43,513 nucleotides of DNA. Source: Streptomyces sp. AV19. Its GTDB lineage: Bacteria > Actinomycetota > Actinomycetes > Streptomycetales > Streptomycetaceae. The DNA is taken from contig NZ_JAEAMR010000009.1 in the NCBI RefSeq assembly GCF_015999245.1, positions 1 through 43,513 on the forward strand, given 5' to 3'. Each line of letters opens with the position of its first letter. The stretch's first letter is position 1. The notes beneath the pieces are model-generated. The model saw only the letters and a list, made by a program, of their open reading frames with translations. It searched no databases and was not told where the DNA came from. Made by a program: the position numbers and the translations under genes. Shown here one piece after another: positions 16,062-24,861 of this stretch.

Positions 16062-16549
16062 GCTGCGCCCCCTGCTCCACAGTCTGCGGTTGTGTCGAGC
16101 TCCGATGCTCCCGAAGCCGTGACTCGCGGGTCAAGGGTGGACAGTTGAGAGAACAGGAAACCGGTGGGCGATCAGCGAGGTGGCGCTACCTCCGGCGGAC
16201 CGGAGCAACCTCGCCCAGCAATAGGCGCATTGATCTGAACTGCACTACAACGGCAGTCATTTCGCGTCCGTCAGGAAGACCGACCAGTGCGGCTGGTCGA
16301 CCGCATCGAGATCTCCAGGCCCCGGTTGGCCGCCAACCGGTCGTCCCCGACGCCCATCTAAAGAACCGGAGGAAGAACCCTTCCCAACCCCTCCCCCACC
16401 CCTCTCACCCCATCGGGTGACGCGGTGGCAAGCGCCGCTCCCGGCGCGGTACCGTCGCGCCGACAACAACCCAAAAACGACGACGGCCCCCGCCGGGACG
16501 GGCAATCCCGGGCGAGGGCCTGATCATCAAGGAAGCTGGAACCTTCCCT
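16062..16549. other. Gene-free stretch between the DUF6879 operon and a winged-helix gene
   Basis: 488 bp with no convincing gene on either strand. It should hold the promoters of the two divergent genes. A GC hairpin sits at 16485-16520 and a short hairpin around 16531-16547. The rest shows nothing I can identify. Confidence 0.6.
16485..16520 (+). promoter_or_regulatory. Attenuator-like hairpin before the winged-helix gene
   Basis: GGCCCCCGCCGGGA and TCCCGGGCGAGGGCC pair with one bulge around a 7-nt loop. It ends 29 nt before the ATG at 16550, too close to be a terminator of another gene on this strand. A leader-RNA role is an inference. Confidence 0.4.
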
Positions 16550-17299
16550 ATGACTGTCGCGCAGTCTAGCGCGCCCGCGCGCGCCGGCGTCGTGCACATC
16601 AAGCACCGCCACACCACTCACTTCACCGTCGTGGGCAACCACCTCGCCCAGCACGCCGACCTGTCCCTCGTCGCCATCGGCATCGGCGTCTACGTGCAGT
16701 CGCTGCCGGACGGGGCGACCATCGGCATCAAGGACCTCACCAGGCGCTTCCCCGAAGGGGAGATCACCATCGCCCGCGCCCTGCGCGAACTGGAGAAGGC
16801 GGGCTACCTGGAGCGCAGGCGCGTCCGCAACGACAAGGGGCAGGTCGCCACCGTCACCCGATGGTACGAACAGCCCACATCCGCAGCCCCGTTGGCGCCT
16901 GTCAAGCCGACAGAGCCGCAGCCCGAGCCCGAAGCACCGGCGGACCCACCCGCCGCCGAACTCCTCGCCGCCCTCCGACGACGCGATCCACGGCTCCTCC
17001 TCTCCCGCAAGGACATCGCCGCCCTCGCCCCGGCCGTACGCGACTGGCTCGACCGTGGCATCAGCCCCGCGCAGATCACCCGCACCCTCACCGCCGACCT
17101 CCCCGTCGGCCCCATCAGGCGCCCCGCCCGCCTCCTCGCCCACCGGCTCCGCGAATGGATCCCGCCCCATCTGCCGGCCATCGAGGAAAAGCAGGTACCA
17201 CCCCGCCCCCACCCCCTCCAGACCTGTGACGGCTGCGACCGCGCCTTCCGCGCACCCGCCCCCGGCCTCTGCCGCGACTGCCGAACCGCCGCCGCCTGA
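16550..17299 (+). CDS. Winged helix-turn-helix protein with C-terminal zinc-ribbon-like cysteines
   Basis: 249 aa. Residues ~25-105 form a winged helix resembling those of replication initiators and MarR-type proteins (IGIKDLTRRFPEGEITIARA, followed by LRELEKAGYLERRRVRNDKG). A Pro/Glu-rich linker and an Arg-rich helical domain follow. The C-terminus has CDGCDRAF and, 8 residues later, CRDC, a possible zinc ribbon. Proteins like this are frequent single genes in Streptomyces and are expected to bind DNA. Convergent with the VOC gene 11 bp away. Confidence 0.75.
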   Translation: MTVAQSSAPARAGVVHIKHRHTTHFTVVGNHLAQHADLSLVAIGIGVYVQSLPDGATIGIKDLTRRFPEGEITIARALRELEKAGYLERRRVRNDKGQVATVTRWYEQPTSAAPLAPVKPTEPQPEPEAPADPPAAELLAALRRRDPRLLLSRKDIAALAPAVRDWLDRGISPAQITRTLTADLPVGPIRRPARLLAHRLREWIPPHLPAIEEKQVPPRPHPLQTCDGCDRAFRAPAPGLCRDCRTAAA

Positions 17300-17309
17300 G
17301 CGGGACTTC

Positions 17310-17657
17310 TCAGTCCGCCCAGACAAAGCAGAACTCGTTCCCCTCGGGATCGGCCATGACCTGGAAGCTGCCGTAGTCGTCCGTCACCGGCTCGCCCAGC
17401 CGCGTCGCCCCCAGGCGCAGCGCCTCGGTGACGGCCGGGTCCACCGCGTCGACCTCCAGGTCGAGATGCAGCCGGTTCTTCACCTGCTTGCCCTCGGGGA
17501 CCTGCTGAAAGGCCAGCCGGACGAACTCGGGCGGTTCCACATACGACCAACCCGGCTCACGGTCCACCGGCTCACCACCGAGCAGCCCGGCCCAGAAGCG
17601 GACCAGGAGCCGAGGGTCCTGGCAGTCCACGACGATCTCACCGACACGAGCGCGCAT
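17310..17657 (-). CDS. Glyoxalase/VOC superfamily protein
   Basis: 115 aa from ATG 17657. One VOC module pair: EIVVDCQDPRLLVRFWAGLL at the start, LHLDLEVDAVD in the middle and MADPEGNEFCFVW at the end, a very common Streptomyces glyoxalase-like type. Possible metal ligands are the His of LHLDLEV and the Glu of GNEFCF. Reaction unknown. An in-frame ATG at 17687 is an alternative start. Confidence 0.85.
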   Translation of the reverse strand: MRARVGEIVVDCQDPRLLVRFWAGLLGGEPVDREPGWSYVEPPEFVRLAFQQVPEGKQVKNRLHLDLEVDAVDPAVTEALRLGATRLGEPVTDDYGSFQVMADPEGNEFCFVWAD

Positions 17658-17690
17658 GATCACCAGACTATGCGCACGCCCGCGCAACGG

Positions 17691-18203
17691 TCAGTGGCAC
17701 GGCCGCTTGAACCACCGCACCGCGTCCTTCTTCAGGCACACCGCCATCGGCATGCCTCCCAGGACGATCCCGATCCCGTTCGTCAACTCGCCCATCGCCA
17801 GGCTCACCAACGTATTGAGAAGAACGATTCCTCCGACGACCACCACGCCGATCCGCACACCGTTGCCCCCGCTGCGGAACCTCGCCGCGAGGACGATCGC
17901 CACCACGCCGACGGCAAGGCAGACCGCGCCGGAAGAGGCCAGCATCGCAGGCGACGCGCCGCCGCCCTCGCCGATCCTGGCGCCCGCCGCACCGAACATC
18001 AGCAGCCCGACGAGGAGGTTCACCCCGCCGAGGGCATAGAGCGCGATGCGCGCCATCCTGACCTCTTTGGGCATCTCCATCGCCATCGCCACCGGCGCGG
18101 TCGGACATCCCGGGTACCCCGGATGCCCCGGGTACTGCGGATGCCCCGGGTACTGCGAATACTGCGAGCCGTACGAGTTGCTGCCGACTTCCGATGTGTT
18201 CAC
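17691..18203 (-). CDS. Membrane protein with a Tyr-Pro-Gly repeat N-terminus
   Basis: 170 aa from GTG 18203. The first ~45 residues are a Ser/Tyr/Pro/Gly/His tail with the repeat YPGHPQYPGHPGYPG. Hydrophobic segments follow (IALYALGGVNLLVGLLMFG, AVCLAVGVVAIVLAA, IGVVVVGGIVLLNTLVSLA and a last one ending GGMPMAVCL). No catalytic motif. Similar Pro-rich-tail four-helix proteins in actinobacteria are of unknown function. Confidence 0.7.
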   Translation of the reverse strand: MNTSEVGSNSYGSQYSQYPGHPQYPGHPGYPGCPTAPVAMAMEMPKEVRMARIALYALGGVNLLVGLLMFGAAGARIGEGGGASPAMLASSGAVCLAVGVVAIVLAARFRSGGNGVRIGVVVVGGIVLLNTLVSLAMGELTNGIGIVLGGMPMAVCLKKDAVRWFKRPCH

Positions 18204-18484
18204 GAGTGCGCCCCTCCGGGTCGTGCGGTGTCCGTGCGAAGAGCGGGAGCCGAGAGCCTCGGGGCCGAGGTCCGTTGCCGATACCTGGCACCGAGGCCAC
18301 CCCCGCTTCCCCCCGAGGAGAGGATGACCTGCACGGATACAGAACCGCACTGCCGGATTCCGGCAATCTTCACGCGTTCTTTATGCACGGTCCCGGCCCG
18401 CGCCTCCGTCTGTCACCCTTGTTCCCGCGCGCTAAGAACACATCAGAGGCGCGTCAACAGGCGGTCAACGGGCGGAGGAGGCAC

Positions 18485-19570
18485 GTGACACAGCGGGAAC
18501 TTCCCGAGGAGTATGTGGACGGCTACGCCGACATCCTCATCGATGCCTCGGCCACCGGCCGCCGGCTGTCCCGTGACGAACTGGACTCCCGGCGGTCGCT
18601 CGGCGAGCGGGCCGCCCGGAGCCCGTACGGACTGCGGCAGCTCGTCGTCGCCCATCTCGCCGCCACCCGCGCCGTCGCGAACTCACTCCCCCTGCCCCCG
18701 TCCGGCCGTGAGGCGCGGGCCGTCATGGACAGTGCCCTCGCCGCGGCCGAGCAGGCCGTCGACGCCTTCGCCGAGGGGTACGAGCGGGCACAGCGACTCG
18801 CCGTACGCCAAGAGGAGGCGGCCCGGCGGGAGTTCATCGACGACCTGCTGTACGGGCGCAGCGACCTGGGCCGCCTCTCCGAACGCGCCGAACACTTCGG
18901 GCTGCGCCTCGCCCACGCCCACGCGGTCGCCGTGGCCGCCGGTCCCGAACGCTACGACGATCTGCACCCGGTCACCCGGCTCGTGGAGTTCGCGCTCAAT
19001 TCCCGCTTCGGGGACCGCCGGACGCTGCTCGCGACCAAGGCCGGCCGGCTGATATGCGTGGCGCCGGGCGACCGGTCCGACGTCCTGGACCACTTCGCCA
19101 AGCGGGCGCACGACGCCACGGGCGGCGGACAGGTGGCCGTCGGGCGTCCCCATCCGGGCGCAGGCGGCGTCGTCCACTCCTACGAGGAAGCCCTCAACGC
19201 GCTCGAACTGGCGGAGAAAATGGGGCTGGACGCGCCCGTACTCCGGTCCGAGGACCTCCTCGTCTTCCCGGTCCTCACCCGCGACCGGCAGGCGATGGCC
19301 GACCTCGTGCGCACCACCCTCGGCCCCCTGCGCGAGGCCCGTGGCGGCGCCCGGCCGCTGCTGGACACGCTCACCGCCTACTTCGACGCGGGCTGCAACG
19401 CCGCCGAGGCGGCCCGCCGCCTCTCCCTGAGCGTGCGGGCCCTCACCTACCGGCTGGAACGCATCCACCGGTGCACGGGCGCCGACCCGGCCGACCCGAT
19501 GCACCGCTACACGCTGCAGACGGCCGTCATCGGGGCCCGCCTGCTGGACTGGCCGGAGCGGGAGCTGTAG
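18485..19570 (+). CDS. PucR-family transcriptional regulator
   Basis: 361 aa from GTG 18485, which has GGAGGAGG just upstream. The C-terminal PucR helix-turn-helix is clear: LLDTLTAYFDAGCNAAEAAR, then LSLSVRALTYRLERI. A GGDEF-like middle domain precedes it. PucR proteins activate purine catabolism or similar nitrogen pathways. Because it lies beside the nucleoside genes a link is plausible, but it has no operator palindrome and its targets are unknown. Confidence 0.9.
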   Translation: MTQRELPEEYVDGYADILIDASATGRRLSRDELDSRRSLGERAARSPYGLRQLVVAHLAATRAVANSLPLPPSGREARAVMDSALAAAEQAVDAFAEGYERAQRLAVRQEEAARREFIDDLLYGRSDLGRLSERAEHFGLRLAHAHAVAVAAGPERYDDLHPVTRLVEFALNSRFGDRRTLLATKAGRLICVAPGDRSDVLDHFAKRAHDATGGGQVAVGRPHPGAGGVVHSYEEALNALELAEKMGLDAPVLRSEDLLVFPVLTRDRQAMADLVRTTLGPLREARGGARPLLDTLTAYFDAGCNAAEAARRLSLSVRALTYRLERIHRCTGADPADPMHRYTLQTAVIGARLLDWPEREL

Positions 19571-19625
19571 CCGACAGCGGAGTTGTGGGCCACAGCGGAG
19601 TCGTGGCCCACAGTGGCGCGCGCGG

Positions 19626-19883
19626 TCAGTTCCGCTTCCGGCGGCCCTGGCCATACGGGCCGCCGCGGTCGTGGGCGCGCCACTCCTCCTCCAGCGCCTC
19701 CCGGTCCTCCCGGCCCCCGCGCTCGCCCGCCGCCCGGATGTGCTCCCCGCGCTCCACGCGTTCGAGCAGCGTCTTCAACGGGTCCGGCGGTTCGTCCGAG
19801 TGACGACGGTCCCGTCCCTCCGGCCCCTTTTCGTTCCTGTCGACCACAGGCCACCCCCCTTGCCCTGAAGCGCGTTCAAGCAT
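19626..19883 (-). CDS. Small charged hypothetical protein
   Basis: 85 aa from ATG 19883 (a GTG start ~12 codons later is also possible). It is rich in Arg, Glu and Gly, with one clear helix (PLKTLLERVERGEHIRAAGE) and a basic tail. No known domain. It is in the same orientation as the PH-domain gene and 74 bp past it. Confidence 0.5.
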   Translation of the reverse strand: MLERASGQGGWPVVDRNEKGPEGRDRRHSDEPPDPLKTLLERVERGEHIRAAGERGGREDREALEEEWRAHDRGGPYGQGRRKRN

Positions 19884-19957
19884 CAAGGGAACACTTGCCC
19901 GGCTCCACCGGCCGGAAAGCGGGAGTCCGTTTGGCAGCTCATTTTCCGTTCGGCAGC

Positions 19958-20590
19958 TCATTTCACGACGTACAGCACCACGAACAACACCAGCCCCACC
20001 ACCGACGGAGCGATCAACTCGTACGCCCAGCGCACCACCGCCGCGCCCTGCGCACCCTCCCGCTTCGCGCCCCGCTCCGCGAGATCGCGCAGGTCCTCGA
20101 TGGCCTGGTCGGACGGGGCGCGCAGAGGCCCGGAGGGCGCCATGGACACCGACGTGCGCCCCGTCACGTCCTCCGCCGCTTCCCGCTGCTGCCGCCGCGC
20201 CGCGCGCTTGCGCTGGCGCAGGGAGACGGGGATGGACCAGAGCTGGTACTTCGCGCCGCCCTCGGCGAGGACCTCGCTGGAGTAGCCGGCGCGGACGGCG
20301 ACGACGCGGGCCCACGGCAGGGTGATCGTCCGGAAGGGGTTGCGGACGAGGAGGCGGTCCTCGCCCGCCCACACCGCGGGGCGCAGCGTGAACGCGATCA
20401 CCAGGGGCACCAGGCACAGCAGCGCGGCCAGCGCGAGCCAGGGCGCCCGGCCCTCGCCGCGCACGATCGCGTCGCCGCCCAGCCAGCCGCCGAGCGCCAG
20501 CAGGAGGACGCCGCTGACGATGCCGGCCGAGGAGCGGTAGCACCGGTCGGCGTAGGGGGGCTGCTGCGGTGCCTGGGGGGAGCTCGTCAT
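19958..20590 (-). CDS. PH domain-containing membrane protein
   Basis: 210 aa from ATG 20590. Two transmembrane segments follow the Pro-rich start (IVSGVLLLALGGWLGGDAIV and PWLALAALLCLVPLVIAFTL). Next comes a bacterial PH-like domain (AGEDRLLVRNPFRTITLPW, then ARVVAVRAGYSS), a basic stretch and a C-terminal membrane anchor (APSVVGLVLFVVLYVVK). This is the common actinobacterial PF10756-type layout. Function unknown. Divergent from deoC. Confidence 0.8.
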   Translation of the reverse strand: MTSSPQAPQQPPYADRCYRSSAGIVSGVLLLALGGWLGGDAIVRGEGRAPWLALAALLCLVPLVIAFTLRPAVWAGEDRLLVRNPFRTITLPWARVVAVRAGYSSEVLAEGGAKYQLWSIPVSLRQRKRAARRQQREAAEDVTGRTSVSMAPSGPLRAPSDQAIEDLRDLAERGAKREGAQGAAVVRWAYELIAPSVVGLVLFVVLYVVK

Positions 20591-20840
20591 GGGGCCGATT
20601 CTGCCGGAACGGAGGGTCGGCGGAGGTTGCAGTACGGCAACGCCGTACGCCCGCCGCACGCCCTCGCACCAGGCAAAACGCGACGGGGCGAGCCGCCGGT
20701 GACATCGGCCCGCCCCACCCCACCACGGGATCACTCATCAATCTTGCGCAATCGCAAAGCCTTTCGAATATCACGGGCCCTCGACAGCAAATGAAAGGCA
20801 ATGAGCCGCCCCCATTCCCACAACCGGGGGGTGACACGCG

Positions 20841-20852
20841 CTACGCGCGTAG
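20841..20852. promoter_or_regulatory. Nucleoside-regulon operator, copy 2 (deoC)
   Basis: CTACGCGCGTAG between a -35-like GTGACA (20831-20836) and a -10 TATGCT (20854-20859, 17-nt spacer). The palindrome therefore fills the promoter spacer, a classic repressor position. Confidence 0.85.
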
Positions 20853-20853
20853 A

Positions 20854-20859
20854 TATGCT
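20854..20859 (+). promoter_or_regulatory. -10 box of deoC, leaderless
   Basis: TATGCT, 6 nt before the GTG at 20866, with a GTGACA -35 box 17 nt upstream. No Shine-Dalgarno sequence, so translation probably begins at the 5' end of the mRNA. Confidence 0.55.
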
Positions 20860-20865
20860 CGTCCG

Positions 20866-21864
20866 GTGACCATGCCCACTGTTCCTTCCCATGGCAATGA
20901 AGCCGCGGAGCGACTGGCGTCGATGGCCGACGTGACCGCCTCCGACGGCACGTTGCGACGATTCCTGCACGGGCTGCCCGGGGTCGACCCGGTGGGGCTC
21001 GAAGCCCGCGCGGCGGCGCTCGGCACCCGTTCGATCAAGGCCACGGCGAAGGCGTACGCCATCGACCTGGCCATTTCGATGATCGACCTGACGACCTTGG
21101 AGGGCGCGGACACCCCGGGCAAGGTCCGGGCGCTGTGCGCCAAGGCCCTCAACCCGGACCCGACGGACCGCACCGCCCCGCGCACCGCCGCGATCTGCGT
21201 CTACCCGGACATGGTGGCCACCGCCGCCGAGGCCCTCAAGGGCTCGGACGTCAAGGTCGCCTCGGTCGCCACCGCGTTCCCGGCCGGCCGTGCCGCGCTC
21301 CCCGTCAAGCTGGCCGACACGGCGGACGCCGTGGCCGCGGGCGCCGACGAGATCGACATGGTGATCGACCGCGGCGCGTTCCTCGCCGGGCGTTACCTGG
21401 ACGTCTTCGAGGAGATCAAGGCCGTCAAGGAGGCCTGCCGCCGCCCCGACGGCACCGCAGCCCGGCTGAAGGTCATCTTCGAGACCGGCGAGCTGTCGAC
21501 CTACGACAACATCCGCCGCGCCTCCTGGATCGGCATGCTGGCGGGCGCCGACTTCATCAAGACCTCGACCGGCAAGGTCGCGGTGAACGCCACCCCGGCG
21601 AACACCCTGCTGATGCTGGAGGCGGTCCGCGACTTCCGCGCCGCGACCGGCGTTCAGGTCGGTGTGAAGCCGGCCGGCGGCATCCGCACCACCAAGGACG
21701 CGATCAAGTTCCTGGTGCTGGTGAACGAGACCGTGGGCGAGGAGTGGCTGACGAACCACTGGTTCCGCTTCGGCGCCTCCAGCCTCCTCAACGACCTGCT
21801 GATGCAGCGTCAGAAGCTGAGCACCGGGCGTTACTCCGGTCCCGACTACGTGACGGTGGACTGA
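20866..21864 (+). CDS. deoC: Deoxyribose-phosphate aldolase
   Basis: 330 aa from ATG 20872, or 332 from GTG 20866, which the leaderless promoter favours. It splits deoxyribose 5-phosphate into glyceraldehyde 3-phosphate and acetaldehyde. The Schiff-base lysine is K230 (ATG numbering) in ADFIKTSTGK. EIDMVIDRGAF and VKPAGGIRT are the other active-site strands. About 70 residues longer at the N-terminus than the E. coli enzyme, as in the class I long form. It is followed after 2 nt by an aldehyde dehydrogenase able to oxidise the acetaldehyde. Confidence 0.95.
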   Translation: MTMPTVPSHGNEAAERLASMADVTASDGTLRRFLHGLPGVDPVGLEARAAALGTRSIKATAKAYAIDLAISMIDLTTLEGADTPGKVRALCAKALNPDPTDRTAPRTAAICVYPDMVATAAEALKGSDVKVASVATAFPAGRAALPVKLADTADAVAAGADEIDMVIDRGAFLAGRYLDVFEEIKAVKEACRRPDGTAARLKVIFETGELSTYDNIRRASWIGMLAGADFIKTSTGKVAVNATPANTLLMLEAVRDFRAATGVQVGVKPAGGIRTTKDAIKFLVLVNETVGEEWLTNHWFRFGASSLLNDLLMQRQKLSTGRYSGPDYVTVD

Positions 21865-21866
21865 CC

Positions 21867-23330
21867 ATGGCCATGTCCTTTGAATACGCACCGGCGCCCG
21901 AGTCGCGCGCCGTCGTCGACATCGCCCCCTCCTACGGGCTGTTCATCGACGGCGAGTTCCGCGAGGCCTCGGACGGCAAGGTCTTCAAGACCGTCTCGCC
22001 CTCGACCGAGGAGGTCCTCTCCGAGGTCGCGCAGGCGAGCGCCGAGGACGTCGACACGGCGGTCAAGGCCGCCCGCAAGGCGTTCGAGAAGTGGTCCGCG
22101 CTGCCCGGCTCCGAGCGCGCCAAGTACCTCTTCCGCATCGCCCGCATCATCCAGGAGCGCAGCCGCGAGCTCGCCGTCCTGGAGACGCTCGACAACGGCA
22201 AGCCGATCAAGGAGACGCGCGACGCCGATCTCCCGCTGGTCGCCGCGCACTTCTTCTACTACGCGGGCTGGGCCGACAAGCTGGAGTACGCGGCCCTCGG
22301 GCGGAGCCCGATGAACGGCACGAGCGGGCCGAACCCGAAGCCGCTGGGCGTCGCGGGCCAGGTCATCCCGTGGAACTTCCCGCTGCTGATGCTGGCGTGG
22401 AAGATCGCCCCGGCGCTGGCCGCGGGCAACACGGTCGTCCTCAAGCCCGCCGAGACGACCCCCCTCTCCGCGCTGTTCTTCGCGGACATCTGCCGCCAGG
22501 CCGGCCTGCCCAAGGGCGTCGTCAACATCCTGACGGGCGACGGCTCGACGGGCGCCGCGCTGGTGGCCCACGAGGGCATCGACAAGGTCGCGTTCACCGG
22601 CTCCACCGCCGTGGGCAAGCAGATCGCCCGCACGGTCGCCGGCACCGACAAGAGGCTCACCCTCGAACTGGGCGGCAAGGGCGCCAACATCGTCTTCGAC
22701 GACGCCCCGATCGACCAGGCCGTCGAGGGCATCGTCAACGGCATCTTCTTCAACCAGGGCCAGGTCTGCTGCGCCGGTTCGCGCCTGCTGGTGCAGGAGT
22801 CGATCCAGGACGAGCTGCTGGACGCGCTCAAGCGCCGGATGTCCACGCTGCGCGTCGGCGACCCGCTCGACAAGAACACCGACGTCGGCGCCATCAACTC
22901 GGCCGAGCAGCTGGCCCGGATCACCGAGCTGGCCGACAGCGGCACGGCGGAGGGCGCCGAGCGCTGGGCCCCGTCCTGCGAACTGCCCTCCCAGGGCTAC
23001 TGGTTCGCGCCGACGCTGTTCACCAACGTCACCCAGGCCCACCGGATCGCCCGCGAGGAGATCTTCGGCCCGGTGCTGTCCGTCCTGACCTTCCGCACCC
23101 CGGCGGAGGCCGTCGCCAAGGCCAACAACTCGCAGTACGGCCTGTCGGCGGGCATCTGGACGGAGAAGGGCTCGCGGATGCTCGCGGTCGCGGACAAGCT
23201 CCGCGCCGGCGTCGTCTGGGCCAACACGTTCAACAAGTTCGACCCGACCTCGCCGTTCGGCGGCTTCAAGGAGTCGGGCTTCGGCCGCGAGGGCGGCCGC
23301 CACGGTCTGGAGGCCTACCTCGATGTCTGA
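21867..23330 (+). CDS. Aldehyde dehydrogenase (NAD-dependent)
   Basis: 487 aa, start ATG 21867, 2 nt after the deoC stop. Complete ALDH: VIPWNFPLLMLAWKIAPALA (cofactor), FTGSTAVGKQI, the general base Glu in ELGGKGAN, and the catalytic Cys in FNQGQVCCAGSR, then IFGPVLSV and FGGFKESGFGREGG. In this operon it most likely oxidises the acetaldehyde made by DeoC to acetate. It overlaps the next ALDH-like gene by 8 nt. Confidence 0.92.
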   Translation: MAMSFEYAPAPESRAVVDIAPSYGLFIDGEFREASDGKVFKTVSPSTEEVLSEVAQASAEDVDTAVKAARKAFEKWSALPGSERAKYLFRIARIIQERSRELAVLETLDNGKPIKETRDADLPLVAAHFFYYAGWADKLEYAALGRSPMNGTSGPNPKPLGVAGQVIPWNFPLLMLAWKIAPALAAGNTVVLKPAETTPLSALFFADICRQAGLPKGVVNILTGDGSTGAALVAHEGIDKVAFTGSTAVGKQIARTVAGTDKRLTLELGGKGANIVFDDAPIDQAVEGIVNGIFFNQGQVCCAGSRLLVQESIQDELLDALKRRMSTLRVGDPLDKNTDVGAINSAEQLARITELADSGTAEGAERWAPSCELPSQGYWFAPTLFTNVTQAHRIAREEIFGPVLSVLTFRTPAEAVAKANNSQYGLSAGIWTEKGSRMLAVADKLRAGVVWANTFNKFDPTSPFGGFKESGFGREGGRHGLEAYLDV

Positions 23331-24207
23331 GCGACTCAGCGTCTTCAAGACCTACAAGCTGTTCGTCGGGGGCAAGTTCCCCCGGTCCGAGAGCGGGCGG
23401 GTGTACGAGGTGACGGACTCGAAGGGCAATTGGCTCGCCAACGCGCCGCTTTCGTCCCGCAAGGACGCGCGTGACGCGGTCGTGGCCGCGCGCAAGGCGT
23501 TCGGCGCCTGGTCGGGGGCGACCGCGTACAACCGCGGCCAGATCCTCTACCGGATCGCCGAGATGCTGGAGGGCCGCCGCGACCAGTTCACCGCCGAAGT
23601 GGCCGACGCCGAGGGCCTGTCGAAGGCCAAGGCCGCGGCGCAGGTGGACGCGGCGATCGACCGCTGGGTCTGGTACGCGGGCTGGACCGACAAGATCGCC
23701 CAGATCGTCGGCGGCACCAACCCGGTGGCGGGGCCGTTCTTCAACGTCTCCTCGCCCGCGCCGACCGGCGTGGTGGCCGTGGTGGCCCCGCGGGAGTCGT
23801 CGTTCCTGGGCCTGGTCTCGGTGATCGCCCCGGCGATCGCCGCCGGCAACACGGTGGTCGTCGTCACCTCGGAGAAGGCGCCGCTGCCGGCGCTGTCGCT
23901 GGGCGAGGTGCTGGCCACCTCCGACCTGCCCGGCGGTGTCGTCAACGTGCTGTCCGGCCGCGCGGCCGAGATCGCCCCGTCCCTGGCGGCGCACCAGGAC
24001 GTCAACGCGATCGACCTGGCGGGCGCGGACGCGGAGCTGGCCAAGGAGCTGGAGACCGCCGCGGCGGACAACCTCAAGCGCGTTCTCCGTCCACAGCCTG
24101 TGGATTGGTCCGCCGCTCCGGGCACCGGCCGTCTGCTGGCGTTCCTGGAGACGAAGACCGTCTGGCACCCGACGGGTTCGCTGGGCGCGGGCGGTTCGTC
24201 GTACTGA
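23323..24207 (+). CDS. Aldehyde dehydrogenase family protein without catalytic half
   Basis: 294 aa. It matches the N-terminal nucleotide-binding half of an ALDH (LFVGGKFPRSESGRVYEV, GVVAVVAPRESSFLGLVSV, APAIAAGNTVVV). The segment with the catalytic Cys and the oligomerisation tail are missing; the protein ends in a short unique C-terminus (TKTVWHPTGSLGAGGSSY). Length is complete for this subtype, not a frameshift remnant. ALDH16 proteins carry a catalytic ALDH fused to such a half domain, so the pair looks like a split ALDH16. Translationally coupled to the upstream gene. Confidence 0.85.
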   Translation: MSERLSVFKTYKLFVGGKFPRSESGRVYEVTDSKGNWLANAPLSSRKDARDAVVAARKAFGAWSGATAYNRGQILYRIAEMLEGRRDQFTAEVADAEGLSKAKAAAQVDAAIDRWVWYAGWTDKIAQIVGGTNPVAGPFFNVSSPAPTGVVAVVAPRESSFLGLVSVIAPAIAAGNTVVVVTSEKAPLPALSLGEVLATSDLPGGVVNVLSGRAAEIAPSLAAHQDVNAIDLAGADAELAKELETAAADNLKRVLRPQPVDWSAAPGTGRLLAFLETKTVWHPTGSLGAGGSSY

Positions 24208-24218
24208 CGCCGAAGCAC

Positions 24219-24256
24219 CCCGAGGGGCGGACGGGAGAACCCGTCCGCCCCTCGGG
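24219..24256. terminator. Bidirectional terminator
   Basis: Perfect 17-bp stem (CCCGAGGGGCGGACGGG and complement) with an AGAA loop between the convergent ALDH-like and secreted protein genes. Confidence 0.85.
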
Positions 24257-24270
24257 CGTTCACCAGCGCA

Positions 24271-24720
24271 TCAGCGCGGCAGCGGCAGCAGGTTCAGCCC
24301 CGGCACGTCGTGCAGCTTGCCCCCGTCGGACAGCGGCCCCGTCACCGCCCGGCTGCTCACCGGCTTCAAGTCGCCGATCTTGGTGCCGACGGTGTTGTTG
24401 AGCGGGTCGATCCCGGTCCGCGCGAAGGGGTTGACCGGGAGCCGGCCCAGGATCGGGGCGAGCGGCGCAGTCGCGTGCTGGAGGCCGATCATGGCGCCGT
24501 CGCGGGCGGCCACCAGGTCGAGCTGCCCGAGCTGGGCCCGGGCGGGCGAGGCCGGGGTGTGCAGCGTGGGCCCGGAGGGCGGGGTCACGGGGTCGGCGCT
24601 CGCGGCGGACGCCGCGCCGACGGCGATCGCGGCGGACGCGGAGAGGGTGACGCCCGCGCGCGTCAGCGAACGCGGGAGGCGCGAGGGGGGACGGAGTGCG
24701 TGACGTGCGTGCGAGGCCAT
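24271..24720 (-). CDS. Secreted protein of unknown function
   Basis: 149 aa from ATG 24720. Signal peptide with a long basic n-region, a hydrophobic core (AGVTLSASAAIAVGAASA) and an ASA-D cleavage site near residue 42. The mature part is Pro/Leu-rich with no cysteines and no known domain (for example ILGRLPVNPFARTGIDPLNN). It resembles in style the secreted protein at 31041-31469 (both have short leucine/proline/glycine segments after the signal), which hints at one loose family. Confidence 0.7.
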   Translation of the reverse strand: MASHARHALRPPSRLPRSLTRAGVTLSASAAIAVGAASAASADPVTPPSGPTLHTPASPARAQLGQLDLVAARDGAMIGLQHATAPLAPILGRLPVNPFARTGIDPLNNTVGTKIGDLKPVSSRAVTGPLSDGGKLHDVPGLNLLPLPR

Positions 24721-24861
24721 GACCACCTGCCGGGGCGTGAGCGGAAACGGGGCATGAGCGGAAACCGTTCGGCGACGCAGCGTATCCGAACCGTCACGAA
24801 CAGCGCACATCCGTACCCGGGGGGATCCCCCCTGTGGGTCAATGCGTCACACTGGTGTTCC

